Shown one piece after another: positions 1 through 11,154 of a stretch of 64,000 nt of DNA. The stretch is taken from positions 13,020,001 to 13,084,000 of the forward strand of contig CP075497.1 in assembly GCA_021613535.1 (NCBI GenBank), written 5' to 3'. Numbering within the stretch: position 1 is the stretch's first letter; every line of letters begins with the position of its first letter. Below the pieces are notes generated by a model. The model saw only the letters and a list, made by a program, of their open reading frames with translations. It made no database searches and was not told the DNA's origin. The translations under genes were made by a program, and so were the position numbers. This DNA comes from Adineta vaga (lineage: Eukaryota; Rotifera).

Positions 1-1896
1 CGTTTTTATCACGAAGCTCTTACGATTCTAGAGAAATCTTATTAATCCTGTGATGCTTATGTAGCTATCACTCATAACTATATTGGAAACGTTCTACGAA
101 TTCAAAACAAAATCGGTCAAACTAATATTTCGTACAATCAAGCTCTGACAATACTTGAAAACTACTATTTATCTGACCGCATTGAAGTAACTGCAACTTT
201 ACTCAAAACTGGCTATATTTTATCGAACCAAGACAAGTTTGACGAGATAATTGCGTTCTATCAACGAGTTTCAAGAATACGGAAAAGAAAGCATTCATCG
301 AAATATATCGATTTAGTGGCCATTTTTAATAACAATGCATCTGATCAAAGAAGATCTGATGAAGCTCTTGCTCTTTGCCTACAAATTTTAACATTATCAC
401 ACAGTGATCATTTATCAGATTATATCAACATTGCACATAGTTTCATTCACATAGAAAACTTAGCAAAAGATAAGGAAAACGTTGATAAAGTCATTGAACT
501 CTATCAACAAGCACTTATGATTCAAAAGAAATATTTCTCTTGTAATCATTCTTGTATTCTTGTTACACTTAATTCTATTGGTAATAGTTATCTCTATCAA
601 CACAAATATAACCAAGCCTTTACGTATTATCAACAAGAATTAGAAATACGAAGAAAAATACATCAATTTAACAAAAGAAGAATGATCGATAATTTAAATA
701 AAATTGGAGACGTTCTGAGGAAACAAGAAAAGTATGATGAAGCGTTAGATTATCTTGAGCAAGCATTTGAAATCGGAGAAAAGCATAATTGTTCTGATCT
801 TATCGAGATTCGATTTACTCTTTTATATATTGGAAACGTTCTATATGATCGACAAAAATATACTGAAGCAACATATTATGAGCGAGCGATGGGTGTGGGT
901 GAAAAATACTATCCATTTGATCATATTGATATGGCTACTATTTACTACAATGTTGGTAAGGTTCTTTATAGACGAGGCCTATATAACGCAGCTTTAAGGT
1001 ATCATCAGCAAGCTTTGGCAATTCAGGAAGAATACGGTGATTCATCCGCTCGTATTCAGGTAGCTGATACTTTGCTTTATATAGGTCACATACAATATAC
1101 TACAAGCAGGTCGGGTTGCGAGCTTCGTTCTTATGAAGAATCACTAAAAATCTGAGAGACATGGGATTCATACAATTATGCGGCTATTGCTACTACTCTT
1201 AATACCATTTCTGATGTTTTCTATGAAATAAGGGTTTATGCTGATGCACTTAAGTATCAAGAACGAGTATTAGCGATTCGAGAAAAACATTACACAATTT
1301 CCCACATCACCATTATTGCGAGTCTCATGAGTATTGGTCGGATCAAATTTAAACAACTGGATTGGAATAGAACAATTGATTATTATTCACGAGCAGAAGT
1401 TTTACTGCGAGAATTTCATCCTACTAAGTATGATCAAATCGATACATGTCTGTATTTGATTTCAAAGAGTTGTTATCAAAAAGGATCTGTTGATTACCAA
1501 TGTAAACATCTCGAAAAATGTTTATTAATTAGGGAAGCAAATCTTGCTCCGGAACATTCATCTATTGTTCGTATTCTTTCGAAACTTAGTGAAGCACAAG
1601 CAGATCGAAATCAGCATAGGTTAGCTCTGACATATGAAATGCAATGTTATTTAATACGTGAAAAAGTTTTACCACCAGACGATTCGGATATTGCTTTCAG
1701 TTTATCGTGCATCGGTGAAAGTTATGAGCATCTCAATGAACTAAAACTGGCACTTGAATATTATAAACGAGCATTAATTATTTATCAACAGCAAGAATAT
1801 ATACATATATTCAAAGATTCTATAGAAGAGATGCAAACAAAAATCAAAGAAATTTCAACAAAAATAATTAATAAACCTACGGGACACTTTGTGTAA
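1..1896 (+). pseudogene. Decayed TPR-array gene, 5' end outside the window
   Basis: One reading frame runs from base 1 to the TAA at 1894-1896 and encodes kinesin-light-chain-type TPR units (roughly 40-42 residues with YNNIG- and ALxYYQQAL-like cores). It is interrupted by a TAA at 43-45 and a TGA at 1153-1155. TPR sequence continues in the same frame across both stops, so these look like point changes in a once intact array. No ATG fits a start near 316, where the open frame has GTG, so the true start lies upstream of the window. Any catalytic or N-terminal domain, such as the ART domain of the other TPR genes here, would also be outside. TPR arrays bind protein partners. The repeats are more divergent than those of the intact genes at 14-20 kb, which suggests an old relic. 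Confidence 0.75.
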
Positions 1897-2034
1897 TCAT
1901 TAGAACGATATGAGAATATGAGTGCAGCTTGTTTTTACAGTATGATAATACATAAATATAGGAAAGAAATCGAATGCAAAATAAAGTACATTTGATTACC
2001 ACAGAAAGATACTAGTATTATATTTAAGAATGAA

Positions 2035-2240
2035 AGTTCCTACATGCCGATTTATCAACTTCGAACATCTGAACACATTGATTCGACATATCGATAACAT
2101 ATAAATTACCATTTCGATTCAACGCTATATCAAACGGTTCACTGAGTTAATCAGGTCCATTATCTGAACCATCTTCTCCAATAACTACTCTACACTCATT
2201 TGCTTCCTTTTAAATATCAGTCACGTACACAGAGTCAATC
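2035..2240 (-). pseudogene. NHL-repeat protein relic
   Basis: Read on the minus strand, about 65 codons resemble NHL beta-propeller blades: a VYVTDI element, then a segment reading LSEPFDIALNRNGNLYVID followed by NQCVQMFEVD. In-frame stops interrupt it after VTDI and before LSEP, and no start or flanking exon is visible. NHL repeats form propellers that bind protein or RNA. Here only one or two blades survive, so I call it a pseudogene fragment. It ends about 20 bases from a telomere-like hairpin. Confidence 0.6.
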
Positions 2241-2260
2241 AATTTCGTCAACAACAACCA

Positions 2261-2339
2261 TCTTGAGGGTGTGGGTGTGGGCGTTGATTATTGCATTAAA
2301 CCTTCACCCACACCCTCAGCCATCTCCACGTCCTCAAGA
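2261..2339. repeat. Telomere-like hairpin repeat 1
   Basis: The left arm reads TCTTGAGGGTGTGGGTGTGG. It is followed by a short AT-rich loop, a CACCCACACCCTCA arm and a further TCCTCAAGA. It belongs to a dispersed family of imperfect palindromes in this window with the telomere-like core GGGTGTGGG. Confidence 0.8.
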
Positions 2340-3190
2340 TCCCAACCCACTCCACTTCGATTCGATCGTTAATTGACTGGAGGTCAAAATTTCTTTCGAC
2401 TGCTGTATTATCGCATTTTCCCTTACTTACGATCTCAATCCGACTCTAAACAAATGAGTAAGAACTATAATAGTGTTCATGATAGCAGATTATTTAACGA
2501 CTGATATTTAAATGTAAAGTAATTTTAAATAAATATTTAGTAAATATTTGAATTTTGTTTAGTCTTTCATATTCCAAACTGAATATCTTTGAATTAATCA
2601 AAAATCTTATTGGTTATCTATAGTCGGGAGAGTGAAAGAAATTTATACTTAAACATCCTACGATAAGAATAAGTGGATATATTCGCACATGACTGAAGAG
2701 CGATAGAGAAAATATAGATAGTCATCATACAGGTATAAAAACTTTGGCTTGACACACTAGAATTACTTTGTATTTATAATAAATTACTTGATAATGAAAG
2801 TTTTTACTTTGCAAATATAGTTTATTACAATAATTTTAATTTATTAACTTAGTGTTAAAATATTTTAGTGAATATATTGTTGTCTTATTTAACTAATTAA
2901 AATGTCGATAATGATCTATAGAAGAGAGATAGTGGATGCAAAGTTTATAGTGCAGATTATCTACATTTGACATTCTTTTCGAAGTCCTGACACTATGATC
3001 TATAAATCCGATAAAGAAAATAAAATATATTTTTTAATATTTAATCCGAATGAAAATCTTGAAAATAAATTATATTTAGAATTTTTAATTAAAAATATGT
3101 CATCATTAGGTTGACGTTGTCTCTTTACTTTGAAACTTAAAAACATTAGGTGATTTTTCTCATTTCTAGAATAAGAAAAAAAAGGTAAAA
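2340..3190. other. Intergenic, no gene seen
   Basis: AT-rich sequence with frequent stops in all frames and no recognisable coding domain. The last 30 bases carry a pyrimidine tract ending in AG (3168-3169) just before the GPCR start. Confidence 0.5.
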
Positions 3191-4240
3191 ATGCTTAACA
3201 ATTCCAATGAAACAGTCGAAAACAACAACATTGACTCTTTTACAGTTGATAAATTATTACGATTAAAATTCAGTATTTTAATGTCAATTGAAATTCCTTC
3301 AATTCTTTGTACTTTATTAATATTTTATTATTTCATTCGATCATCTGAATTAAGAGCAAAACAAAACAATCACGTGTAAGTAAAATTTAAAAATAAAATA
3401 CATAATAAATCTATTATTTTTAGTCTTATTTGTTTATTAATCAGTAATTTTCTCACTGCAACAACCGAAGTACCAATTTCTCTTATTTATCTTTATAACA
3501 ATCAACATATTCCATCATCTAATCTTGTTTGTTTTATTTGGATCTTCTCAAATTATATTCTATTTGGATCAAGTTTTTGGATAATGGTAATTGCATCTAT
3601 TCAACGATATATTCTCATATTTCATAAACATTTTCTCAATACAAAATTCAAATATTATATACCTATTTTCTTACCACCCATATTTTTCATTCTATGGTAT
3701 ATAATTCTTATTTGTTTTTATCCATGTGAACAACAATTTGATTATAATCAATTGTGGTGTTCTGGTGCATGTTATGGATATCAAGTATTACTTAGTAGTA
3801 TTGATTGGATTATTAGTTCATTACTACCTGTTTTAATTATTATTACAATTAATATTCTTTTAATTAGAAATGTAGTTCATCAAAAATATCGAATGCAACG
3901 TGCTCGAACTTGGCGTACTACTCGAAAACTTATTATTCAACTTCTCCCGATTTCTTTTGTGTATTTTATTATCTATGTGCCTATTAATATTCTTGCATTG
4001 ATTCGACTTTGGTTCGATCCATATTTTCTTCTGGATTTCTATATGAATACATTTGCTTATTTTAATTATCTTGGACCATTATTAATACCATTTGTTTGTT
4101 TAATTGGTATTCCAGAAGTTATGGTACAGATAAAGAAATTATATTGCTTTGGCAATAGAGTACAACCGCAACAACTTCCGTTAGCACCATTTACGAGACG
4201 AATTTCACCGCACGCGAACAGATTAATGACACTGTCTTGA
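3191..4240 (+). CDS. Rhodopsin-class seven-transmembrane receptor
   Basis: Two exons, 3191-3375 and 3424-4240, joined across a 48-base GTAAGT..TAG intron in matching phase, give 333 residues. Seven hydrophobic helices are visible. After helix 3 comes SIQRYILIF, corresponding to the DRY motif with Q in place of D. A basic third loop (about HQKYRMQRARTWRTTRK) precedes helix 6. The N-terminus carries NNSNET-type N-glycosylation sites. Helix 7 lacks a clear NPxxY. The protein should be a plasma-membrane G-protein-coupled receptor, probably peptide or amine type; the ligand cannot be read from the sequence. A polypyrimidine-AG at 3160-3169 lies 21 bases before the ATG and may be a trans-splice acceptor. 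Confidence 0.85.
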
Positions 4241-4383
4241 GGGTATGCGTTCTCACTGAGAAAAAGATTTCGTTGGAATCACTTCTAATTTTCTATATCT
4301 TTTATGTAGTAAAATAATGATTTCTGACCCTTCAACATCAGTTTATTCCTCTTTACAAAAATAAAAATCTTAAACTGTATAGT

Positions 4384-4446
4384 TCTTGAGGGTGTGGGTG
4401 GATGAGTGTGAATATCTCCTCTTCTTTCACACCCACACCCTCAAGA
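4384..4446. repeat. Telomere-like hairpin repeat 2
   Basis: The best-preserved copy. TCTTGAGGGTGTGGGTG and its exact complement CACCCACACCCTCAAGA flank a 29-base pyrimidine-rich loop. It lies in the short gap between the 3' ends of the converging GPCR and protease genes. Confidence 0.9.
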
Positions 4447-4459
4447 TATGTTAATGTTT

Positions 4460-6088
4460 TTATTTTGAATTATATGAAATTGATTGAGCAAAACCGACTT
4501 GATTATTGACGATATCAAATATTGCATAGTATCGATAAAGAAAATAATCGCCTAAGATCCAAATACTATTGCCATAAGAATCTTGTTGATCTTTTGGAGT
4601 GAAAACACTATAACATACGTAATTGTTTGATGTATCGCCATACATGATTAGATATTGTAAAGGTGTTAATGTAAATAGTGTGTCACCAATGTTGAAAGTG
4701 ACATTAGGAAATGATGAAATTGGATTCATTGAACAATCAACAGTATACTAAACGTAAAAGAGAAATTTTGAAATAATACTTTATAGATAGAACAAAAGAC
4801 AAAGTCGTACCATTCCGCTAGATGAATCATAAGTGCCACCTAAAGCATTATTTAATGCTTCTATTTGTGTTACAGGTCCAGTAATTAATGTTGTACCTGT
4901 ATCAGCAATAGCATACAATGATGAACTTATCAGAGTAGATCCAACATTCACACTATTTATGTTCACACAGAATCAATTGTAAATAATAAGAAAAAGATTA
5001 TCGTTTCATCCTAGAATTACCTTGTCATTTGAAATTCCCAATATCCTGCTATGACAACAGGAACATAAGTAATAGTACCGATAAATTTACTCGAATCAAC
5101 ACCACCAAATATAAGTTCACCACTGGTACCGGAATTTGTATCACTAAAAAAGAAAGGAAATTCGACATCAATGATTGATCTATAAATTTTGATAATTGTA
5201 GTTACGGATTCAGATAAAACGAAAATATTGGTTGTGGTACAAGACCTTGATACCACATATTATAGAAAAGTGGTTTTTCACCATCGGTTGTCAAAGATGG
5301 ATAAGCAAGACCAAGAATACCATCAAATATATCATTATTCATGCCATTGATAGATGTACATTCGGCAAATCGTTGTCTTTCAACAGTAATACCATTGATC
5401 TGAACAATAATCAATGAAAACCACCAATTGAATTGGTCATTATCACTTACCATTACACTATCAATACTAAAATATCCACTAGCAGAAGAACCATCTCCAT
5501 ATGTGATGGAAAAGAGATCTCCATTAGACACATATGTTAAAGAATCAGCTGCTCTATACTTATGAAAACGTTCTAAAACAAACGAATAAAATTTTATTCT
5601 AATCAGACAAATATGAACAACATACCACAATTAGAAGAACATTGATTTGACGGTATCCATAGGTCAGAGGAACCTGTATCAAAATTGATAAGAAATATTT
5701 GACCAGGTGTACCAATGGAGATCGTTCCGATAAAATAACTCTGTAAATGTAAAGAGTTATTCAATTCAATTCAATAGCTAAAACATCTGATTTTGTGAAA
5801 CTTACATCAGCTTCGTTAATTAGACGTTCATAAATCGAAGATTTCTCAACAAGTACGTTGCCAAAAGTGCGTGATAACATTTGACATACTGTACCATTTG
5901 TTGGTGATATTGTACAGTTTAGTTTTCTATACAAATGCGGCCGAATTCGATTGATATGAATTCTAAAAAGATTCAATATGCGTTATATTACGATATACGA
6001 TTCTGACATACCGAAACAGATCACCATTAATTATTTTAAAATAGAAGATGATCATGAGACATATTGAAGTTATTCTTTTTGGGATCAT
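4460..6088 (-). CDS. Secreted pepsin-like aspartic protease (family A1)
   Basis: Eight exons can be chained with consistent phase: 6088-6012, 5962-5806, 5740-5626, 5572-5451, 5399-5206, 5143-5021, 4952-4811 and 4747-4460, for 405 residues. The first 20 or so residues are a signal peptide ([17 protein letters not shown]). Both catalytic aspartates are present: DTGSSDLW with D99 and ADTGTTLI with D280. The flap tyrosine is Y141 in [17 protein letters not shown] and the C-terminal [16 protein letters not shown] motif are also typical of the family. The length and motif order match an active pepsin or cathepsin D/E-type enzyme that cleaves proteins at acid pH, probably in the gut or lysosome. The acceptor of exon 7 is the least certain junction. 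An earlier in-frame Met at about 6175 is disfavoured because it would precede the signal peptide by 29 polar residues. Confidence 0.9.
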
Positions 6089-6393
6089 TTTCTTCTTTGT
6101 TTCAATGCAAAAGTCAAGCCGTTTAAATAGGTATGATGATGAAGATTCCTCAAGGACAAACAAATTATTTATCATTCATCTTATTTACATGTTTTTGATT
6201 ATCATATAATGACTAAAAGTATAGAGAAACGCCTTTATTAACAGGATCTGTACTAAGAAATGTATGTTAGTAAACAAAAAAACAATGTGTCAATCTTTAG
6301 TCACCTGAAGTGACAACGCCCAACAACAGAAAAATAGACCTTATCGTATCTTTCCTTTACTTCATCGTACGAGTGTAAGTGAGGATTTTACGA

Positions 6394-8127
6394 TCATAGA
6401 TTTTTAATTGTTCTTGAATGAAATGATATAGTTAAAGAATATTGATCTTGTTCAAAAGTAAACTTTTCTTGTTTAAATGTTAACCATTCAATAAGTTCCA
6501 TCCAAATCATTGGTAGTGGATAATAATGAAGAAATTTAAAATTTTCTACATTTTGAATTCGTTGAATAATCCATTTCATAAAATCTAAATCATCTGTTTT
6601 TATTTTCAATTGATTTATACGAATATTTAATCCAGTAAATATTTTATCTATCATAGTTTTCAAACAACCATATCTATAACAGATTCCCAATGAATGAAAA
6701 TATGTTGATATACAAAGTAAACTTTGAATAGCTTCAATACAATTAAATTCATAACCATCGATTACAATCCAAATATTATGTACGAAGTTAAAAATATTTG
6801 ATATCGTCAAAAAATACTTCAATGACTGAATCGATGAAATCTCATCAATTTGCAATGCCAACTCCGCTATGTTGTTTACAAATGGAGATAACCTTGATTT
6901 ATACTAAATCAAAAAAAAAGAAGGTACGATATCTATAAGTATGTCGATGTTTGGTTAAAAACATACCCATTCTATACCATAATGAAATGCATTATGATTG
7001 GCAGTAAGAAAAACATTCCATAACGTTATTTGATTATTATAACTCATTGTTGATGTTGAACAAAAGATTGTTTTATAATTACAATGATGTGGAAAAAATG
7101 TTTGAACATTTGTTGATGAATAAATTGTTAATTCTGACCATTGAGACCAATTATAAACTTCACAAATGATTGGCCAAGATTTTTCTTCTAACCAAAATGA
7201 TGAACGAAATGCATTGATTAATGTTTCAATATGATTAATATGAAAATCTTCACAAGTTAGAGAAAACTGAAATTTATAAAGATAAACTAAATTTTTTTGA
7301 ATAAAATTTTCCCATTGAGATAATCGTTGAAAACAATCAAATCGACTTTTCGAATTTCTTATATAAAGATGTGTTAATAATGGTGTAAAATATAAAATAA
7401 ATTCAAGTTGATCAATTGTTAATTTTGTTTGATAAAATGTTAAATGAGTTAATGAATTAGAAATAAAATTATGTTCCATTGAATTCATTTGACAATCATA
7501 TAATGATAATCGACGAAGATTTGGACAATTATTAATTATGGAAATCAATTGTTTATCAGTACAAATGTTTAGATGAATTATTTCTAAAGAAGATGATGAA
7601 AACTCTTGTTTAATATTAAACATTAATCGAACAGAACGAAGTGAAGATTGTAAAAATAATTTGAAAAGAAGATTCAATATTTCATCGGATATATTGATTT
7701 GTTGTAAAGAATAAATTGAAAATGATCGAAGATGACATGTTGTTACTAAATGAGATAAAATTTGTTTTAAATAAAATTCATCAAGATTCCAAATTGTTAA
7801 GAATTCAAGTTGAAGAAATTCTTTGATTTCAAATAATGAAAAAAATGATTCAATTAAATTTTGATTTATACACCAAAGATGTAAAGATATAACATTTTCT
7901 GGTCGAATGATTTGAACAATATGATTGAATTCATAATCTAATATTGTATTTAAATGAAGTTTATATCGATTATAATGATTTGTTATTCGATAAAAATCTC
8001 GACAAACATAACGAAATGAAAAGATAATTGTTTTTATATCCAAATAATCACATATTTGACAAAGAAGTTCAACAGGTAATTGAAGAAATAATGATTTTTG
8101 TTCGACACAATAAGCCATATTTACCAT
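6394..8127 (-). CDS. F-box protein with LRR-like C-terminal region (copy 1)
   Basis: Two exons, 8127-6967 and 6903-6394, with a 63-base intron in phase 0, encode 556 residues. The F-box lies at about residues 14-50 (FLQLPVELLCQICDYLDIKTI). The rest consists of leucine-rich, LRR-like stretches such as NCPNLRRLSLYDCQM and LTHLTFYQTKLTIDQLEFIL. F-box proteins act as substrate adaptors of SCF ubiquitin ligases through Skp1; the substrate here is unknown. The gene has the same domain order, same intron phase and about the same length as the gene at 11155-12909, so the two are duplicates in the same orientation. A second ATG three codons downstream is possible as the start. Confidence 0.8.
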
Positions 8128-8196
8128 GTGAATATAATCATGAGAAGAAAAAAAAACAACTTTCTTTTTTTCTTTCTGTTCTTTCGTAATCTATTT

Positions 8197-8239
8197 TTTG
8201 AGGGTGTGGGTGTAAGTCGTAAGAAACACATCCTCAAGA
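8197..8239. repeat. Telomere-like hairpin repeat 3 (short)
   Basis: The left arm TTGAGGGTGTGGGTG is followed by only the outer part of the right arm, ATCCTCAAGAT. It lies just upstream of the first F-box gene. Confidence 0.65.
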
Positions 8240-8539
8240 TCAAATCTTCTCGTTCACATAAAAATACTTCAACTTTCTTTTCGAAGGATGGATAAAATAA
8301 ATCTTTATTTCTATTTCGATTTATATGAATTCTGTCTCCTCTCCAATCTGGTGTCTTATTTATCTAACTGGTTTCAATTGAAAATATATTTTATTGTATA
8401 TGATGGAGATCATTTAGTCAACGACAATTGGGAGAAAACAATTTGCTTTATTTACGTTTTATTCTTTTCTTTGATTCTTTAAACAGACACTTACCACATT
8501 CTCCATCGGATGCAATCAAATAGGAGGTTGTGACTTTGC

Positions 8540-8655
8540 ATTTATGCGTATTACATCAGATACTAACTATACTTGGACCTCTTTATAATAATCTGATGAG
8601 AGACGGAGGAATTCAGTTACTGAATGATGCTTTACAAAGAAACACGGTCAGTTGA
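8540..8655 (+). pseudogene. LRR (ribonuclease-inhibitor type) relic
   Basis: A short frame ending in TGA at 8653 reads LYNNLMRDGGIQLLNDALQR followed by NT. This is the signature of ribonuclease-inhibitor-type leucine-rich repeats (NxIGDxGxxxLxxALxxNT), which are common in NLR-like and other rotifer proteins. No start, flanking repeat or full domain remains, so this is a one-repeat fragment. Confidence 0.5.
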
Positions 8656-8916
8656 TAAAGTTCTTCTAAATCAATTTCATGATTTTCTATTTTTGGGGAT
8701 CAAACAGAAATTTACTATACCGTATCAATGGTTGTGGATGTGAAAGAAGAAGGGATACACTCACACCCATATTCACAGCCATTTATTATTTTGTCAAATA
8801 GAAAAACTAGAAACTGATATTGTCATCACTACGATCAACACTAAACAAGTTATTCATTCTATAATACTAGTCAATAAAGAAAAATATTTATTTTGTTATT
8901 TATTCAAGTTAGACGG

Positions 8917-8983
8917 TCTTGAGGGTGGGTGTGGTGTTGATGGGATTGATGAGTAAATATGCCACTCACCCACATCCTCAAGA
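8917..8983. repeat. Telomere-like hairpin repeat 4
   Basis: Arms TCTTGAGGGTGGGTGTGG and CTCACCCACATCCTCAAGA enclose a loop containing GATGGGATTGATGAGTAAAT. The whole unit is present again in inverted orientation at 9083-9145, loop included. Confidence 0.85.
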
Positions 8984-9082
8984 CCCGTTGCTTTGCTCAT
9001 TGACCGGGCCTTCGCAGCACCCTCACTCTGTGCTTGAATCTAGGATTGGACTTAGTTAGTTTTGGGGGTAACGGAATTGATA

Positions 9083-9145
9083 TCTTGAGGATGTGGGTGT
9101 ATGGCATATTTACTCATCAATCCCATCAACACTATACCCACCCAC
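9083..9145. repeat. Telomere-like hairpin repeat 5, inverted copy of repeat 4
   Basis: It starts TCTTGAGGATGTGGGTGTAT. It contains ATTTACTCATCAATCCCATC, the complement of the loop of repeat 4, and ends in CCCACCCACTC. Identity extends through the loop, so the two copies descend from one unit. Confidence 0.85.
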
Positions 9146-9284
9146 TCACAAAAATCAAAGAATGTACGTGAGTTATAATTGTCAATGAATGTAGGACTGA
9201 CATGATTGTTTTATTTTTGATGATTTGAACCACTATATTGTACACTTGCAATGAGAGTATCGGTGTACATGAGGCTATGCTCTT

Positions 9285-9319
9285 AACCCACACCCTCACA
9301 CACACCCACACCCTCAAGA
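9285..9319. repeat. Telomere-like tract at the retroelement 3' junction
   Basis: On the minus strand this is a run of TTGAGGGTGTGGGTGTG followed by a second GAGGGTGTGGG, with two telomere-like units and no obvious opposite arm. It abuts the point where the retroelement reading frame stops. Confidence 0.75.
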
Positions 9320-9706
9320 TGCTACTCCTCCAAACGAATTTGTACCTTCCTGTGTAACTAATTGGTAATTCGGGAAAGATGGAGAATTTCTTATTGATTT
9401 ACTTCCTATTTCGGTTAGAATACATATCTGTAGAGAGTAATTAGCTATAAGTTCATCGATATCAGCAATATGACTATTTAATGAATGGACATTATATACT
9501 AGGAAGAGAAGATTATTATTCTTGATATCGGGTCTGTCTTTTCTCCATTTTTTACATAGATCAGTCAAACATACTTTATTGTTCCATTCTGCAATAATTT
9601 GTTTTAATTCTAAAATGTCTTTTTTCGGTCCACTGAAGTTGTCAGTTATATTTTCATTAATTGTCGGCGGATAATATCTGAATTCGTTAATATTCATTGT
9701 TTTCAT
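9314..9706 (-). pseudogene. Start of a LINE ORF2 (apurinic-type endonuclease), truncated
   Basis: About 130 codons are open before the frame runs into the telomere-like tract. The part LLFLVYNVHSLNSHIADIDE followed by CILTEIG matches the start of the endonuclease/exonuclease/phosphatase fold of LINE endonucleases, in which an N and an E near these positions bind the metal. The catalytic histidine region and all of the reverse transcriptase are missing. It starts within the last codons of ORF1. Confidence 0.65.
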
Positions 9707-10610
9707 TTGCTTGTTTAATAACTTCCAGTAATTTTACCGTAATATCATCTATCAGTGGTTTGTAAGTGGAAAAGAGTTTGTCCAATGACAATTTTTGTTC
9801 ATTATATGGAATTAAAGATAAATTTTTTGCCATTTCAATATTTTGTGTATCACCTGATTTCGATAACATAAAACACAGACCTTCATTTGTCATTCGTTGA
9901 TAATCAATACATTCATTTATTGTTTCATTTTGTTTTTGTACTATTGAAGAAAAGCATGAGATTAGTGTTTGTACTCTGCTAATGCTTGATTTTAATTGAT
10001 TTTTAATTTCCATGTGCATTTTCTCGTATTCCATTTTTGCAATATAACAAGAATTTTCCATTTGATTTACTTTTAATTGTAAGTTGCTAATCATATCGGG
10101 AGATTTTGTGTACGAATTTGTTTTTGCTGGTGACGGAAGTTTTGGCCACTCACTATATGAATTTGTATTATATTGATAATTTGTAGTCGGTTGAGTTTTA
10201 CTGTTTCCAATTACTTTAACACCTTTCATACGATATTGAGAAGGAATAAATATTTGTATATCATCAGGTAGTGATTCCGGGTGTTGTTGTATTACTTGTA
10301 TTAGTTCACTACGATACCTTTTCACCGAAGGGCAATTAAAATCAGTTGATATGTGATCACCTTCACAGTTATGACATTTAATTTCACAGTCATTATGTTC
10401 TTCATTCTTCCTCTCTCCACCACATCTTCTACATCGATCGAATGATAAGGAGCATTGTTTTCTAATATGACCAGGTTCGTTACATTTCGAGCAGAAGAGT
10501 ATTTTTGGTGCAGCAAAATATTCCACAATATGAAGTGATTGACCTTCTATGCATATTATACACGAACATAATATTTCTTTTGAACACACATACTCGACTA
10601 GGATGATGAT
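9687..10610 (-). pseudogene. Zinc-knuckle ORF1 of the LINE, 5'-truncated
   Basis: The frame is open from 10610 to 9687, and a TGA precedes it immediately. No ATG fits the start (the first Met-like codon is GTG at 10589), so the N-terminal part is lost. Three cysteine clusters are visible: CSKCNEPGHIRKQC (a standard CCHC knuckle), CRRCGGERKNEEHNDC and CHNCEGDHISTDFNC. Such knuckles bind the element's RNA in ORF1 proteins. The C-terminal half is predicted coiled and polar. Confidence 0.7.
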
Positions 10611-10701
10611 TCAGAGTCAACACTGTTCGCATGTGCTCGTATCTACTTCCTAGTCATTTTGAATGCATGAGTCAACGGTGTCTATGGAAACAGGAGAGTA
10701 C

Positions 10702-10735
10702 AGGCGAGTGTGAATATACACTCACCTTCAAGATA
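10702..10735. repeat. Telomere-like hairpin repeat, decayed
   Basis: GGCGAGTGTGAATATACACT followed by CACCTTCAAGATA is a short, degraded member of the hairpin family on the 5' side of the retroelement fragment. Confidence 0.45.
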
Positions 10736-10752
10736 GTAAATCACTAGAAGTT

Positions 10753-10843
10753 TTCGAGGATGTGGGTGTAGGTGTTTAAATACCAATGCTTTCACACCGT
10801 CGCCCACATCCACGGTCACCCACCCTCGCATCCACACCCTCAA
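10753..10843. repeat. Telomere-like hairpin repeat 6
   Basis: The left arm is TTTCGAGGATGTGGGTGTAG. The right side has three C-rich blocks (CGCCCACATCC, CACCCACCCTCG and CCACACCCTCAA), as if two right arms were joined. Confidence 0.75.
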
Positions 10844-10871
10844 TTATGTTGAAACGTTCAGAAGATTATTA

Positions 10872-10926
10872 TCTTGAGGGTGTGGGTGTTAGTATTAGTA
10901 TCTCTTCATCCACACCCATACCCTCA
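10872..10926. repeat. Telomere-like hairpin repeat 7
   Basis: TCTTGAGGGTGTGGGTGTTA, a loop rich in TCTCTTC, then CCACACCCATACCCTCA. It is separated by about 28 bases from repeat 6. Confidence 0.8.
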
Positions 10927-11154
10927 TGCGCTGTCATAAAACAAAATCATAGTCTTGCCCCCGCTGTGTGTATCACTTGAATAAGTTCATTTAATACTTT
11001 TAAATCTTCTTATTGAAAATTGAAGTTCTAAAAGAAGATGAAACTTTTTTTATTAATGGTTCTTTATAATAGAGAGTTGATAAATAAAAATGTAAGAAAT
11101 CACGAGAGAAAATGATTAAAATCCAAAAGATAAAAAAATCAAGTTGATACTTTT

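Larger units (their letters stand above)
9306..10610 (-). mobile_element. Non-LTR (LINE) retroelement fragment, truncated at both ends
   Basis: The fragment holds the 3' part of an ORF1 with zinc knuckles and only the first part of an ORF2 endonuclease, overlapping by 20 bases as in LINE-type elements. Reverse transcriptase is absent. The 3' side ends in telomere-like GGGTGTGGG sequence (9285-9319). Beyond the 5' side lie three further telomere-like hairpins (10702-10926). It sits between two duplicated F-box genes and is not autonomous. Confidence 0.75.

Noticed and set aside
316-1896. Two separate TPR genes (316-1155 and 1327-1896)
   Set aside because: They share one frame, the proposed first start is a GTG, and TPR sequence continues through the stop between them.
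2245-2345. CRISPR-like repeat
   Set aside because: The repeats are palindromic arms scattered singly through a eukaryotic sequence, without spacers or an array.
8098-8482. Two short plus-strand frames near the first F-box gene
   Set aside because: Low-complexity Phe/Leu/Lys composition, and one overlaps a hairpin repeat; both look like chance frames.
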